Shown here: one piece after another, positions 26,154-34,673 of the stretch
How positions within the stretch are numbered: position 1 is the stretch's first letter
Layout of the letters: the number at the start of each line of letters is the position of its first letter
NCBI GenBank assembly: GCA_903881315.1
Contig: CAIRSR010000219.1
Location: 1 to 64,000 of the forward strand
DNA length: 64,000 nt
Direction of reading: 5' to 3'
Source of the DNA: an uncultured Thiotrichales bacterium
Lineage (GTDB): Bacteria > Pseudomonadota > Gammaproteobacteria > CAIRSR01
The notes under the pieces: model-generated
What the model saw: the letters and a program-made list of their open reading frames with translations, nothing else
The model's database searches: none
What the model was told of the DNA's origin: nothing
Made by a program: the position numbers and the translations under genes

Positions 26154-27553
26154 GACGACAAACCTGCCGCACCCGCTCCGCTGCCTTCTGCTTGCCCAGG
26201 CTCCTCGGCGTGATAGCGCGCCCGCCGATAGACAATGGCCGCCGGAAAGCGGCAGGTAAAGCGACTACCCCGCCCAAGTTCGCTGTATACCTCAAGCTCA
26301 GCTCGGTGGCGGGTGATGATGCGTTTGACGATAGAAAGCCCAAGTCCGGTGCCACCACGCGCCCGCGAACGCGCCTTATCCACCCGATAGAAGCGCTCGG
26401 TGAGGCGTGGCAAATGGCGATCGGGGATACCTTCGCCATCGTCAGCAACCGTAAGCACAGCGCCATTCTCCACAACTTGTCCAGAGGACTCATCCCCCAC
26501 GAACCGCCAAACCACGCTAACCCGACTACCCGCCGGCGTGTGTTGTACCGCATTGAAGATCAAATTAGAGAAAGCACTCCGCAACTCTTCGGCGCTACCC
26601 CGTAACCACAGCTCTGGATTTACCTCTAGGGTAAAGACATGACCACCCTCCCCAGAGAGCATCCGCGCATCCTGGATAATCCCGACGAGCATCTCTGGCA
26701 CTGGCACCGGCTCAAGCCCCGGCCCAGGATCGCCAGGCACCTCTAGCTCTAAACGCGAGAGCATCAACAGATCGTTGACGATACGCTCCATGCGCGACGC
26801 CTGCTGGCTCATCAACTCAATCGAACGCGACCAGTCAGGACAATCCAGCGCGGCATCATCCCCCATGGTCTCGAGAAATCCGCGCAACACCGTGATCGGA
26901 GTGCGTAATTCATGGGAGACATTCGCCACAAAATCGCGCCGCACACTATCGAGCAAATGGCTCCGGGTTACATCCCGGGCTATCAACAAGCGCTGGTGTT
27001 TCTTACCAATCGGGTTGATCTGACAAGACAGAAGACGAGATTCGTCAACCGGCGCGGGGATCTCGATGGGCTGGCTGTAGTCGCCAGCCTCTAGATATTG
27101 GGTAAGCGCCGGATGACGCACCAGATGTGTGAAATAATGCCCTGCCACCCGTCCGGCCCCCAACCCTAACAGGTGGCGCGCCGCCGGATTACACCACTCA
27201 ATCTCGCCAAACCGCCCGAGGATCAGCGCTGCGTCGGGCAATGCGGCGGCGGCCTCTTGGAAACGCCGCAGGAAGCGACTCATCTTGCGCTTGCGTTTGC
27301 GGGCACGAACGCGCAGGGCAATGAGATACCCCAACAGATCGTCCCACACCCCATGCAGGACGGGCGGCTCAGCGTGCATCCCATCCGCGAGCCAACGCAA
27401 CAATCGAACCATGCTGCGCAGATGCCAGCCGATATAGGCGAAAAGCCCCACCAGCAAGGACAGCACGAGATGACCAGAGAGCAGCCCAACAACCACAACC
27501 ACCAACAAGGCAGCTACTGTCCCACTCACATCATGGCGCCAAGAAAATCTCAA
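26150..27553 (-). CDS. phoR: Phosphate regulon sensor histidine kinase PhoR
   Basis: An inner-membrane kinase that controls PhoB according to phosphate supply through the Pst-PhoU complex. Two N-terminal helices ([20 protein letters not shown] and a second up to about residue 50) are followed by a charged linker, a PAS domain ([24 protein letters not shown]), the HisKA phospho-histidine in [14 protein letters not shown], and HATPase boxes ([32 protein letters not shown]). Start is uncertain: I chose TTG 27553, with GGGA of the phoB stop region as Shine-Dalgarno, giving 467 residues; GTG 27529 is an alternative. The frame stays open upstream into phoB. It follows phoB almost without gap. Confidence 0.94.
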   Translation of the reverse strand: MRFSWRHDVSGTVAALLVVVVVGLLSGHLVLSLLVGLFAYIGWHLRSMVRLLRWLADGMHAEPPVLHGVWDDLLGYLIALRVRARKRKRKMSRFLRRFQEAAAALPDAALILGRFGEIEWCNPAARHLLGLGAGRVAGHYFTHLVRHPALTQYLEAGDYSQPIEIPAPVDESRLLSCQINPIGKKHQRLLIARDVTRSHLLDSVRRDFVANVSHELRTPITVLRGFLETMGDDAALDCPDWSRSIELMSQQASRMERIVNDLLMLSRLELEVPGDPGPGLEPVPVPEMLVGIIQDARMLSGEGGHVFTLEVNPELWLRGSAEELRSAFSNLIFNAVQHTPAGSRVSVVWRFVGDESSGQVVENGAVLTVADDGEGIPDRHLPRLTERFYRVDKARSRARGGTGLGLSIVKRIITRHRAELEVYSELGRGSRFTCRFPAAIVYRRARYHAEEPGQAEGSGAGAAGLSS

Positions 27554-27555
27554 GG

Positions 27556-28245
27556 TTAGTCCCGCACTGACAAACGATAACCCGTGCCGCGCACCGTCTG
27601 AATGAGCTGATCGCAACCAACCGGTTCTAGCGCCTTGCGCAAACGCCGGATATGCACATCCACCGTCCGCTCCTCCACGTAGACATTGCTACCCCAGACC
27701 AGATCCAATAACTGACAACGGGAATAAACCCGCTCTGGGTGGGTCATAAAAAAATGGAGCAACCGGAACTCAGTCGGCCCGGTCTCTACCGTCACGCCCT
27801 CGGCGGTAATCCGATGACTGCTCGGGTCAAGCCGCAGCCCACGCGCCTCTACCAGGTTGTCCGTGGCCATCGGGGCAACACGGCGTAACACGGCCTTGAT
27901 ACGCGCCACCAGCTCCCGTGGCGAAAACGGCTTGGTCACGTAGTCGTCTGACCCCGCCTCGAGTCCACGCACCCGATCCTCTTCTTCACCACGCGCGGTG
28001 AGCATGATGATCGGCAATTCACGGGTGCTGCGATCCTGCTTGATGCGGCGGGCAAGTTCAATGCCCGACATACCCGGCAACATCCAGTCCAACAGCACCA
28101 GATCAGGCGGCTGCTCGACGAGATACGCAGACGCCCGCTCGGCATCTGCGGCCTCTAGGCACTCATAGCCCGCCCGCCGTAGCGCAAGCCCGATCATCTC
28201 TCGAATGGGAAGTTCATCATCAACAACAAGAATTCTGCCCAGCAT
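27556..28245 (-). CDS. phoB: Phosphate regulon response regulator PhoB
   Basis: A 229-residue OmpR-class regulator, same length as E. coli PhoB. Receiver: acidic residues in [15 protein letters not shown], phospho-Asp in [13 protein letters not shown] at about 54, Lys in [13 protein letters not shown]. The C-terminal winged helix has the PhoB recognition region ([30 protein letters not shown], quoted in parts). ATG 28245 has GGAG at 5 bases. A Pho box precedes the gene, so autoregulation is predicted. Confidence 0.97.
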   Translation of the reverse strand: MLGRILVVDDELPIREMIGLALRRAGYECLEAADAERASAYLVEQPPDLVLLDWMLPGMSGIELARRIKQDRSTRELPIIMLTARGEEEDRVRGLEAGSDDYVTKPFSPRELVARIKAVLRRVAPMATDNLVEARGLRLDPSSHRITAEGVTVETGPTEFRLLHFFMTHPERVYSRCQLLDLVWGSNVYVEERTVDVHIRRLRKALEPVGCDQLIQTVRGTGYRLSVRD

Positions 28246-28284
28246 AAGCGCTCCATGATACGTTGCGAAACCAGGCTAGCGCGG

Positions 28285-28306
28285 ATATGTTACAGATTCA
28301 TGAAAA
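28285..28306 (-). promoter_or_regulatory. Pho box upstream of phoB
   Basis: On the minus strand two 11-base half-sites follow each other: TTTTCATGAAT then CTGTAACATAT, matching the PhoB consensus (CTGTCATAAAT repeated). The second half-site is followed after 6 bases by TAGCCT (28273-28278), a weak -10, which is the spacing of PhoB-activated promoters where the box replaces the -35. It implies positive autoregulation of phoBR. Confidence 0.78.
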
Positions 28307-28522
28307 ACGATGATTGTCTATCACACCCCCTTTGGCGATTTTCTCCGTAACGGACAAGGAATGCTAGCCCAAGCACACCAAGAACCAACGGCAAAGGTGG
28401 ACACCGTGCAACTTTACGCCATAATGCGTATCTCGTAGCGTCCGTTTTTCATCCGTTCCCCCATAAGCACATGCTGTACGGGGCACGCCCCTCACCACAC
28501 ACCCAGTAGCATCACTTCGCCC

Positions 28523-29329
28523 ATGTTGATCTATCCAGCCATCGATCCCGTTGCCGTCCGACTCGGCCCACTCAGCATCCATTGGTATGGCCTAATGTAC
28601 ATCGTTGGGTTTGGATGCGCCTGGTGGTTAGGACGCAAACACGCCACTCGCTCCGGCATCCAACTCACCCACGAGCAAGTCGCCGATGTGATCTTTTGGG
28701 GTGCCATCGGCGCAATCCTTGGCGGGCGTCTTGGGTATATCCTTTTCTACGATCTGCCCATCTATCTTGCTGACCCCATCTCTATGATCCAGGTGTGGCG
28801 CGGAGGCATGTCGTTCCATGGCGGGCTTTTGGGAGTTTTACTGGCGATATGGTTCTACCAGCATCGCCACCAGATCGGCTTCTTCCGCCTCACCGACTTC
28901 ATTGCACCCCTCGTACCCATTGGGCTTGGGGCGGGACGCATCGGCAATTTTATCAATGGGGAACTGTTCGGCAGACCAACCGACCTCCCTTGGGCCATGG
29001 CCTTTCCCCACGGCGGCCCCCTACCCCGCCACCCCTCCCAACTCTACGAGGCCACCCTAGAGGGCTTGGTCTTGTTCGCGATCCTCTGGTTCTATTCACG
29101 GAAACCCCGCCCGGTCATGGCTGTTTCTGGCATGTTCCTCGCGTGGTATGGGATATTTCGCTTTTCCGTTGAACTGGTGCGCGAACCCGATCCACAGCTT
29201 GGCTACCTCGCCTGGAACTGGCTCACCATGGGCCAAGTCCTCTCGTTACCCATGGCCCTTGTCGGCATAGGCATGTTGTGGTGGGCGTACCATCGCCTCC
29301 CGCAGTCTGCTAGCGCAAGTACACCTTAA
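28523..29329 (+). CDS. lgt: Prolipoprotein diacylglyceryl transferase
   Basis: A 268-residue Lgt with about seven membrane helices, the first enzyme of lipoprotein maturation: it moves a diacylglyceryl group from phosphatidylglycerol to the lipobox cysteine. Conserved features: [26 protein letters not shown] (with the catalytic His region), the signature [19 protein letters not shown], and [13 protein letters not shown]. It is divergent from phoB across a 277-base gap and upstream of metH. It would modify, among others, the small lipoprotein at 45863-46204. Confidence 0.97.
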   Translation: MLIYPAIDPVAVRLGPLSIHWYGLMYIVGFGCAWWLGRKHATRSGIQLTHEQVADVIFWGAIGAILGGRLGYILFYDLPIYLADPISMIQVWRGGMSFHGGLLGVLLAIWFYQHRHQIGFFRLTDFIAPLVPIGLGAGRIGNFINGELFGRPTDLPWAMAFPHGGPLPRHPSQLYEATLEGLVLFAILWFYSRKPRPVMAVSGMFLAWYGIFRFSVELVREPDPQLGYLAWNWLTMGQVLSLPMALVGIGMLWWAYHRLPQSASASTP

Positions 29330-29334
29330 GGTGT

Positions 29335-29366
29335 CCTGATCTCGGGTATTCCTGATCTCTAGTATT
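29335..29366. repeat. 16-bp tandem repeat upstream of metH
   Basis: CCTGATCTCGGGTATT (29335-29350) is followed directly by CCTGATCTCTAGTATT (29351-29366), two mismatches in 16. It lies 26 bases before the metH start. It does not match MetJ or MetR boxes, nor a SAM, SAH or cobalamin riboswitch; it may be a simple duplication or an unknown operator. Confidence 0.55.
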
Positions 29367-29391
29367 ACGGCATTGATTAACTCGGTGGCTT

Positions 29392-31944
29392 ATGACACAA
29401 ACATTTGTTGATGCACTGAAATGTCGCGTGCTGCTCTGTGACGGTGGCACAGGCACCCTCATCCAGGCGCGGACATGGGACTTGGATCGCGATTTCTTGG
29501 GGCTTGAGAACTGCTCTGAGGTGTTGGTGCTCACTCGACCAGATTTCATCGAAGAGGTGCATCGCGCCTACCTAGAGGCCGGAGCCGATTGCGTTGAGAC
29601 CAACACCTTCGGGGCGAATCGCGTCGTGCTTGCCGAATTCGGTCTTGAGCAGCGGAGTTATGAGATCAATCATCGCGCCGCCTCGATTGCTCGCACCCTC
29701 GCGGATCAATTCTCTACCTCCACACGCCCGCGCTTTGTGCTGGGTTCGATAGGCCCGGGCACCAAACTGCCAAGCCTTGGCCACATCGACTACGACACCC
29801 TAGAAACCTCCTATGCCGAACAAGCGCGGGGACTGCTGGATGGCGGCGTCGATGCGCTACTCATGGAAACCCACCAAGACCTGCTAACCCTCAAGGCAGC
29901 CATCAATGGCTGTCGCGAGGCGCGGCGACTAACGGGGCGAGAGGATGTCGCCCTCCTCGCCCAAGTCACCGTCGAGACCACCGGCACCCTGCTGGTTGGC
30001 TCCGACCTTAGTGCTGCGATCATCACCCTCGCCGCCATGGGGGTAGATGGCATTGGCCTCAACTGTGCAACCGGCCCCGCCGAAATGGCCGAACACGTCA
30101 AGACCCTCGGCGAGACCTGGCCCGGCTTCATCTCGGTGATGCCCAATGCTGGCCTACCCCTACTCGTCGATGGCCAGACCGAGTACCCACTCGGCCCCGC
30201 CGAACTCGCCTATTGGCAGAGCCGTTTTGTCGAAGAAGACGGCGTCAACCTCATCGGCGGTTGCTGCGGCACAACCCCGGCACACATTGCGGCCCTGCGC
30301 GCAATGCTGGATGGTCGCGCTGATGGTGCGCCCAAAACACGCACCGTGAGCTTGACCCCATCGGTTGCGTCTCTGTACACGGCAGTGCCGCTACGCCAAG
30401 AGAACGCCATTTTTGCCATCGGTGAGCGCTCCAACGCTAACGGCTCAAAAAAGTTCCGCGAGCTGCTGAACCTTGAGGATTGGGACGCATTAACCGCCCT
30501 TGGTCGTGACCAGGTCAAGGAGGGCTCCCACGCCCTGGATGTGTGCGTGGCCTACGTGGGCCGCCCCGAGATTGCCGACATGCAGCAGGTCATCACCCGC
30601 TACCGCAGCCAGGTTACGGTGCCGCTCATGATCGATTCCACCGAGATCGGGGTGCTCGAAAGTGCGCTTAAGCTCATCGGCGGCAAACCCATCATCAATT
30701 CCATCAACTTCGAGGATGGCGAAGAAAAGGCGGCGCACGTCCTACAACTGGCTCGGCGCTTCGGCGCTGCCGTGGTGGCGCTCACCATCGACGAACAAGG
30801 GATGGCAAAGGAGACCGAACACAAACTCGCCATTGCGCGTCGTCTCTATGATTTCGCTGTCAACCGCCACGGCCTGCCCGCGAGCGATCTCCTCTTTGAC
30901 CCGCTAACCTTTACCATCTGTACCGGTGTCGAGGAAGACCGCCGCCATGCGCTCAGCACACTCGACGCGATTGCCGCCATCCGCGCAGAGATGCCGGATT
31001 GTCAGATCATGCTTGGCCTCTCCAACGTCTCTTTTGGCCTGAAACCCGCAGCCCGCGCCGTGCTGAATTCCGTCTTTCTGCACCACGCCACGGTGCGCGG
31101 GATGACCTCCGCGATTATCCATGTCTCCAAGATCGAACCGCTCCACCGTATCGATCCTGTGCAGCGCGAGGCAGCCGAGGCGCTGATCTTCGACAAGCGC
31201 ACAGGCGGCGCTGACCCACTGTTACACTTCATTGGACTGTTCAAAGAGGTTGGCGCAAAAGAGGTGCGGCGCTCGACCTCGACCAAGATCGAAGAGGTGC
31301 TAAAACAGCGCATCGTCGATGGCAATCGTAAAGGATTGGATCAGGATCTCTCCCGCGCCCTCGAGAAATATTCGCCGCTGGAGATAATCAATACCCTGCT
31401 CCTCGACGGGATGCGTGTCGTCGGAGAACTCTTTGGATCGGGTCAGATGCAATTGCCCTTTGTACTGCAATCCGCCGAAACCATGAAGGCCGCCGTGGCC
31501 TTTCTCGATAAGTTTATGGAAAAGGCCGCAGGCACGACAAAAGGCACCTTAATCATCGCAACCGTCAAAGGCGATGTCCATGACATTGGCAAAAACCTAG
31601 TGGACATTATCCTTACCAACAATGGCTACCGGGTCATCAATCTTGGCATTAAACAACCGCTCCATACCATCCTTGAGGCCTACAACGAACACCGCGCCGA
31701 CGCCATCGGCATGTCGGGCCTGCTCGTTAAATCTACCGTGATCATGAAGGAAAACTTAAGCGAAATGGCCCGCCTTGGTCTCGATGTGCCGGTATTATTG
31801 GGAGGAGCCGCCTTAACCCGTCGCTATGTCGAGCAAGATTGTCGTGCAGCCTATGCACGCGCCGACGCAGTTCACTACGCAAAGGACGCCTTTGCCGGTC
31901 TGCACCTCATGGATTCGATTATGGCCGCGAAGACCGTACAATAA
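29392..31944 (+). CDS. metH: Cobalamin-dependent methionine synthase, form lacking the reactivation domain
   Basis: An 850-residue MetH, which transfers methyl from methyl-tetrahydrofolate to homocysteine through cobalamin. Domains: homocysteine/zinc domain 1-300 with ligands Cys225 (NCATGP) and Cys291-Cys292 (GGCCGTTP); pterin domain about 330-590 (FAIGERSNANGSKKF, INSINFEDGEEKA); cobalamin cap and domain about 620-850 with lower-ligand motif DVHDIGKN (His730). The protein ends right after the B12 domain (HLMDSIMAAK). The AdoMet-binding activation domain of E. coli MetH (1227 aa) is missing, and the next gene is unrelated. Reactivation must come from a separate protein, or proceed differently. 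Confidence 0.95.
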   Translation: MTQTFVDALKCRVLLCDGGTGTLIQARTWDLDRDFLGLENCSEVLVLTRPDFIEEVHRAYLEAGADCVETNTFGANRVVLAEFGLEQRSYEINHRAASIARTLADQFSTSTRPRFVLGSIGPGTKLPSLGHIDYDTLETSYAEQARGLLDGGVDALLMETHQDLLTLKAAINGCREARRLTGREDVALLAQVTVETTGTLLVGSDLSAAIITLAAMGVDGIGLNCATGPAEMAEHVKTLGETWPGFISVMPNAGLPLLVDGQTEYPLGPAELAYWQSRFVEEDGVNLIGGCCGTTPAHIAALRAMLDGRADGAPKTRTVSLTPSVASLYTAVPLRQENAIFAIGERSNANGSKKFRELLNLEDWDALTALGRDQVKEGSHALDVCVAYVGRPEIADMQQVITRYRSQVTVPLMIDSTEIGVLESALKLIGGKPIINSINFEDGEEKAAHVLQLARRFGAAVVALTIDEQGMAKETEHKLAIARRLYDFAVNRHGLPASDLLFDPLTFTICTGVEEDRRHALSTLDAIAAIRAEMPDCQIMLGLSNVSFGLKPAARAVLNSVFLHHATVRGMTSAIIHVSKIEPLHRIDPVQREAAEALIFDKRTGGADPLLHFIGLFKEVGAKEVRRSTSTKIEEVLKQRIVDGNRKGLDQDLSRALEKYSPLEIINTLLLDGMRVVGELFGSGQMQLPFVLQSAETMKAAVAFLDKFMEKAAGTTKGTLIIATVKGDVHDIGKNLVDIILTNNGYRVINLGIKQPLHTILEAYNEHRADAIGMSGLLVKSTVIMKENLSEMARLGLDVPVLLGGAALTRRYVEQDCRAAYARADAVHYAKDAFAGLHLMDSIMAAKTVQ

Positions 31945-31953
31945 GCCGAAAGC

Positions 31954-32763
31954 ATGTTCGGTCGGACACCAAAGGCAGGGCCACGCCTCAAGCTCGATCG
32001 CTTGGTATACGATGCCCTCTACCTGTCCGATCTACACTTCATACCCGAAGCGGCGAAATACGGTCAGAATAACCAGCGTGCGCTCACCACGCTGCTTCAG
32101 TCCCTTAAAGAACAGGGCTTTAGATTTGACAAACTGTTCATCGTTGGCGATGGGCTAGAGAACTGGTTTGTCTCCTCCGAAACGGAATTCTTAAACAACC
32201 CGGGCGCTTATAATAATCTGTTCAAGGCGCTTGAGGGCGTATCAAGAAAGCGGTTCTATATCATCGGCAACCACTGTACCCGATCGTTGACCATGCGCCT
32301 ACCCAGGGTCATTCGCTCGTATCTCCGGAAAAGAGGCTGGCGGGTGCTGCACGAGTACATGGATGATAAGGTGCTCGTCCTTCATGGGCATCAGGCACAA
32401 TATGGCCGCGTCCAGTGGGCTCTCCTGATCCAAATGGCCTATTTGATGTACGCTCTACTTCGTCTCATCCCGGGTGGGCTTAAACTCTACGAGAGGTTCG
32501 TCCTGTCGGTTATTGATTACGACAAGACCGCATCCGAGAAATCGCACATCCACTACCAGATGCAACTGCTGAGTAAAATCAATCGCGGTGGTCGGTGGTT
32601 GGTCGCCGGGCACACCCACCGCCCCATCCACTTCAAGAAACTAAAGATTGTGAATACCGGCGACTGGTCAATCAATAAAACCTTCGCGACCCAACGCGGC
32701 GTTGATTTTAGGCTGTGGGAATACGACGAGCGCACAGGGGTGCGATTGATTCCGCCGATTTGA
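31954..32763 (+). CDS. Calcineurin-like metallophosphoesterase
   Basis: A 269-residue metallophosphoesterase with the dinuclear-metal motifs in order: DLHF (LYLSDLHFIPEA), GDGLENW, GNHCTRS, HGHQAQ and GHTHRP. The GDxxxxW and layout recall LpxH (UDP-2,3-diacylglucosamine hydrolase), but other regions (IPGGLKLYERFVLSV) differ, so a lipid A role is not assured. No membrane segment or signal is evident. It starts 9 bases after metH and is probably co-transcribed with it. Confidence 0.87.
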   Translation: MFGRTPKAGPRLKLDRLVYDALYLSDLHFIPEAAKYGQNNQRALTTLLQSLKEQGFRFDKLFIVGDGLENWFVSSETEFLNNPGAYNNLFKALEGVSRKRFYIIGNHCTRSLTMRLPRVIRSYLRKRGWRVLHEYMDDKVLVLHGHQAQYGRVQWALLIQMAYLMYALLRLIPGGLKLYERFVLSVIDYDKTASEKSHIHYQMQLLSKINRGGRWLVAGHTHRPIHFKKLKIVNTGDWSINKTFATQRGVDFRLWEYDERTGVRLIPPI

Positions 32764-32968
32764 TGGCGCTATTATAACGAAGGGATACCAACAACAAACA
32801 GTTGGCTATCAAATAGTGTTGATAAATGATTGAACCCATTGTGCTTGGTATGCGAATCTGTCAGTCTCATCATCAGGGATCGTGCGTACTCTGGATTCCC
32901 CGGCACACTCTAGTCGACTGCACACACACCCTAGACATCCCACCAACTACTGATTACTAGGGGCATAA

Positions 32969-34084
32969 ATGACAACCTTGCACACCGTAAGCAACACACC
33001 AGTACCTATCCTTGAGAAAGTAGATAGCGAGGAGGAGGACTTCAACAGTTCACCAGCGCACTACGAAATAGTGACGTATCCTGCTGACTACACATTGGAA
33101 GGATTAGTTCACAAATACCAACGTAACCAAATCAAGATCCCCGGCTTTCAGAGAAAGTTTGTATGGAAAATCCAGCAAGCAAGTAAACTGATCGAGTCAT
33201 TCTTACTCGGGTTGCCAGTACCAGCAATATTTGTATACACCAATCCGGATGATAATACCCTTGACGTGATTGATGGACAACAACGACTACTAAGTATCGT
33301 ATACTACTTTGAGGGGTATTTTGGCCCTTCGGAGAACGAGAAACGAACTGTCTTTTCGTTAAGAGGGCTACACGAAGACAGCCCATATAAGGATAAGACT
33401 TACGCGGAAATTAAGGTAGCAGATCCATCAGCCTGGAATCGTCTCAATGATGCTGTCTTACGCGCTTTCGTGGTCAAACAGCTTAATCCAGCAAACCACA
33501 CTAGCGTTTACCACGTATTTGAACGCCTTAATACAGGCGGAACGCACCTTACAGGCCAGGAGATACGCAATTGCGTTTACTCAGGATCCTTCAATGATTT
33601 ATTGCAGGAGCTAAATAAAAACAACAACTGGAGAAAAATATTTGGCTCTGACAAAGCAGACGTTCGCCAACGGGATATTGAGTTAATATTGAGATTCTTT
33701 GCTCTTTCCAACAACAGCAACACATATAAGAAACCAATGAAAGACTTCCTATCCGAGTTTATGTCTGACCAGAGAAGAATATCGAAAGAGAAACTAGAAT
33801 CTTATAAAAAGACCTTTAGAGCAGTCACAAAAGACATCATCGACCATCTTGGCCCGAAACCGTTTCATATCCGTTCAGGCCTGAATGCAGCAGTTTTTGA
33901 TTCTGTCATGGTTGCCTTCGCACACAACCATGACAGCGGAATACCAGAAAACATAAAATTACGGTATCAAACCCTTACGGAGCAAACAGATTTCCTCAAA
34001 TGCATCAGCAACTCTACCACAGATGACACCATTGTGGCAGAGAGACTTTCTCTCGCCAACAAATATTTATTTGACGCGAGGTAA
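32969..34084 (+). CDS. DUF262 (GmrS-type) domain protein, putative defence component
   Basis: A 371-residue protein whose first 200 residues form a DUF262 domain: YTLEGLVHKYQRNQIKIPGF, then QRKFVWKIQQASKLIESFLL, LPVPAIFVY, and the ParB-like nucleotide motif IDGQQRLLS (Asp102-Arg106). DUF262 domains are NTP-dependent modules of the GmrSD type IV restriction enzymes and related systems; the DUF1524 HNH nuclease found fused in GmrSD is absent here, as the C-terminal part is helical. A HEPN protein starts 3 bases after its stop, so the pair is a likely two-component system. The stretch is visibly more AT-rich than its neighbours, consistent with horizontal transfer. Confidence 0.9.
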   Translation: MTTLHTVSNTPVPILEKVDSEEEDFNSSPAHYEIVTYPADYTLEGLVHKYQRNQIKIPGFQRKFVWKIQQASKLIESFLLGLPVPAIFVYTNPDDNTLDVIDGQQRLLSIVYYFEGYFGPSENEKRTVFSLRGLHEDSPYKDKTYAEIKVADPSAWNRLNDAVLRAFVVKQLNPANHTSVYHVFERLNTGGTHLTGQEIRNCVYSGSFNDLLQELNKNNNWRKIFGSDKADVRQRDIELILRFFALSNNSNTYKKPMKDFLSEFMSDQRRISKEKLESYKKTFRAVTKDIIDHLGPKPFHIRSGLNAAVFDSVMVAFAHNHDSGIPENIKLRYQTLTEQTDFLKCISNSTTDDTIVAERLSLANKYLFDAR

Positions 34085-34087
34085 CAC

Positions 34088-34606
34088 ATGCCCACCCGCA
34101 GAATTGAGCATTCCATTTCTTGCTGTGGACAGTATATTCGTTCTTCCGACAATGGAGATCCAAATATATCAGAGATTCATTCACATCTAGTGTCATCAGT
34201 TGTGCTCACGATAACTTCTGAATATGAGGAACTTATTGAAAAGATATTTACTGATCGAGCAAATAGGTGCGGCGACACATATGTAACGAATTACGTAAAG
34301 AGACAACTGCATGATAAATTCAAAAGCCCTGATTTAGGAAAGATACATAATACCTTGCTGTATCTTAGCGAGGACTACCGTGAAACATTCATGTCCGCCA
34401 CAAACGACAATGAGTTCAGCGCAGCGTGGAACAACATAATGAAGGCGCGACACGCGGTCGTTCATAAGCAGGGAACATGCAATCTTACCTTCGATGAGTT
34501 AAAGAATTCCTACCAGAAAACGAAGAAAGTACTTACTGAATTAGTCAAGGTGTTAGGTCTTGCGGAAACCATAGAAATATACCTAGACACCGTACCACCA
34601 CGTTAA
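34088..34606 (+). CDS. HEPN-domain protein (MAE_28990/RiboL-PSP type), putative ribonuclease partner
   Basis: A 172-residue alpha-helical protein with the HEPN RNase signature R-x4-H (Arg121-His126 in KARHAVVHKQG). The surrounding pattern, LVSSVVLTITSEYEELIEKI, LYLSEDYRETFM and NEFSAAWNNIMKARH, matches the RiboL-PSP-HEPN group. HEPN ribonucleases act as toxins or abortive-infection effectors that cut RNA. Members of this group are known to occur beside DUF262 proteins, as here (3-base gap). The pair is inserted between a metallophosphoesterase gene and uvrC. AT-rich composition and atypical codon use suggest recent acquisition. Confidence 0.86.
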   Translation: MPTRRIEHSISCCGQYIRSSDNGDPNISEIHSHLVSSVVLTITSEYEELIEKIFTDRANRCGDTYVTNYVKRQLHDKFKSPDLGKIHNTLLYLSEDYRETFMSATNDNEFSAAWNNIMKARHAVVHKQGTCNLTFDELKNSYQKTKKVLTELVKVLGLAETIEIYLDTVPPR

Positions 34607-34673
34607 ATAATGTTTGTTCCGTAACAATTCAATTCACACAGCGTCCTGGAGAAATCGGATCGTAGCTTAGCCC

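Noticed and set aside
29330-29391. Riboswitch (SAM, SAH or cobalamin) before metH
   Set aside because: The gap is only 62 bases and is occupied by a direct repeat; no conserved riboswitch core is visible.
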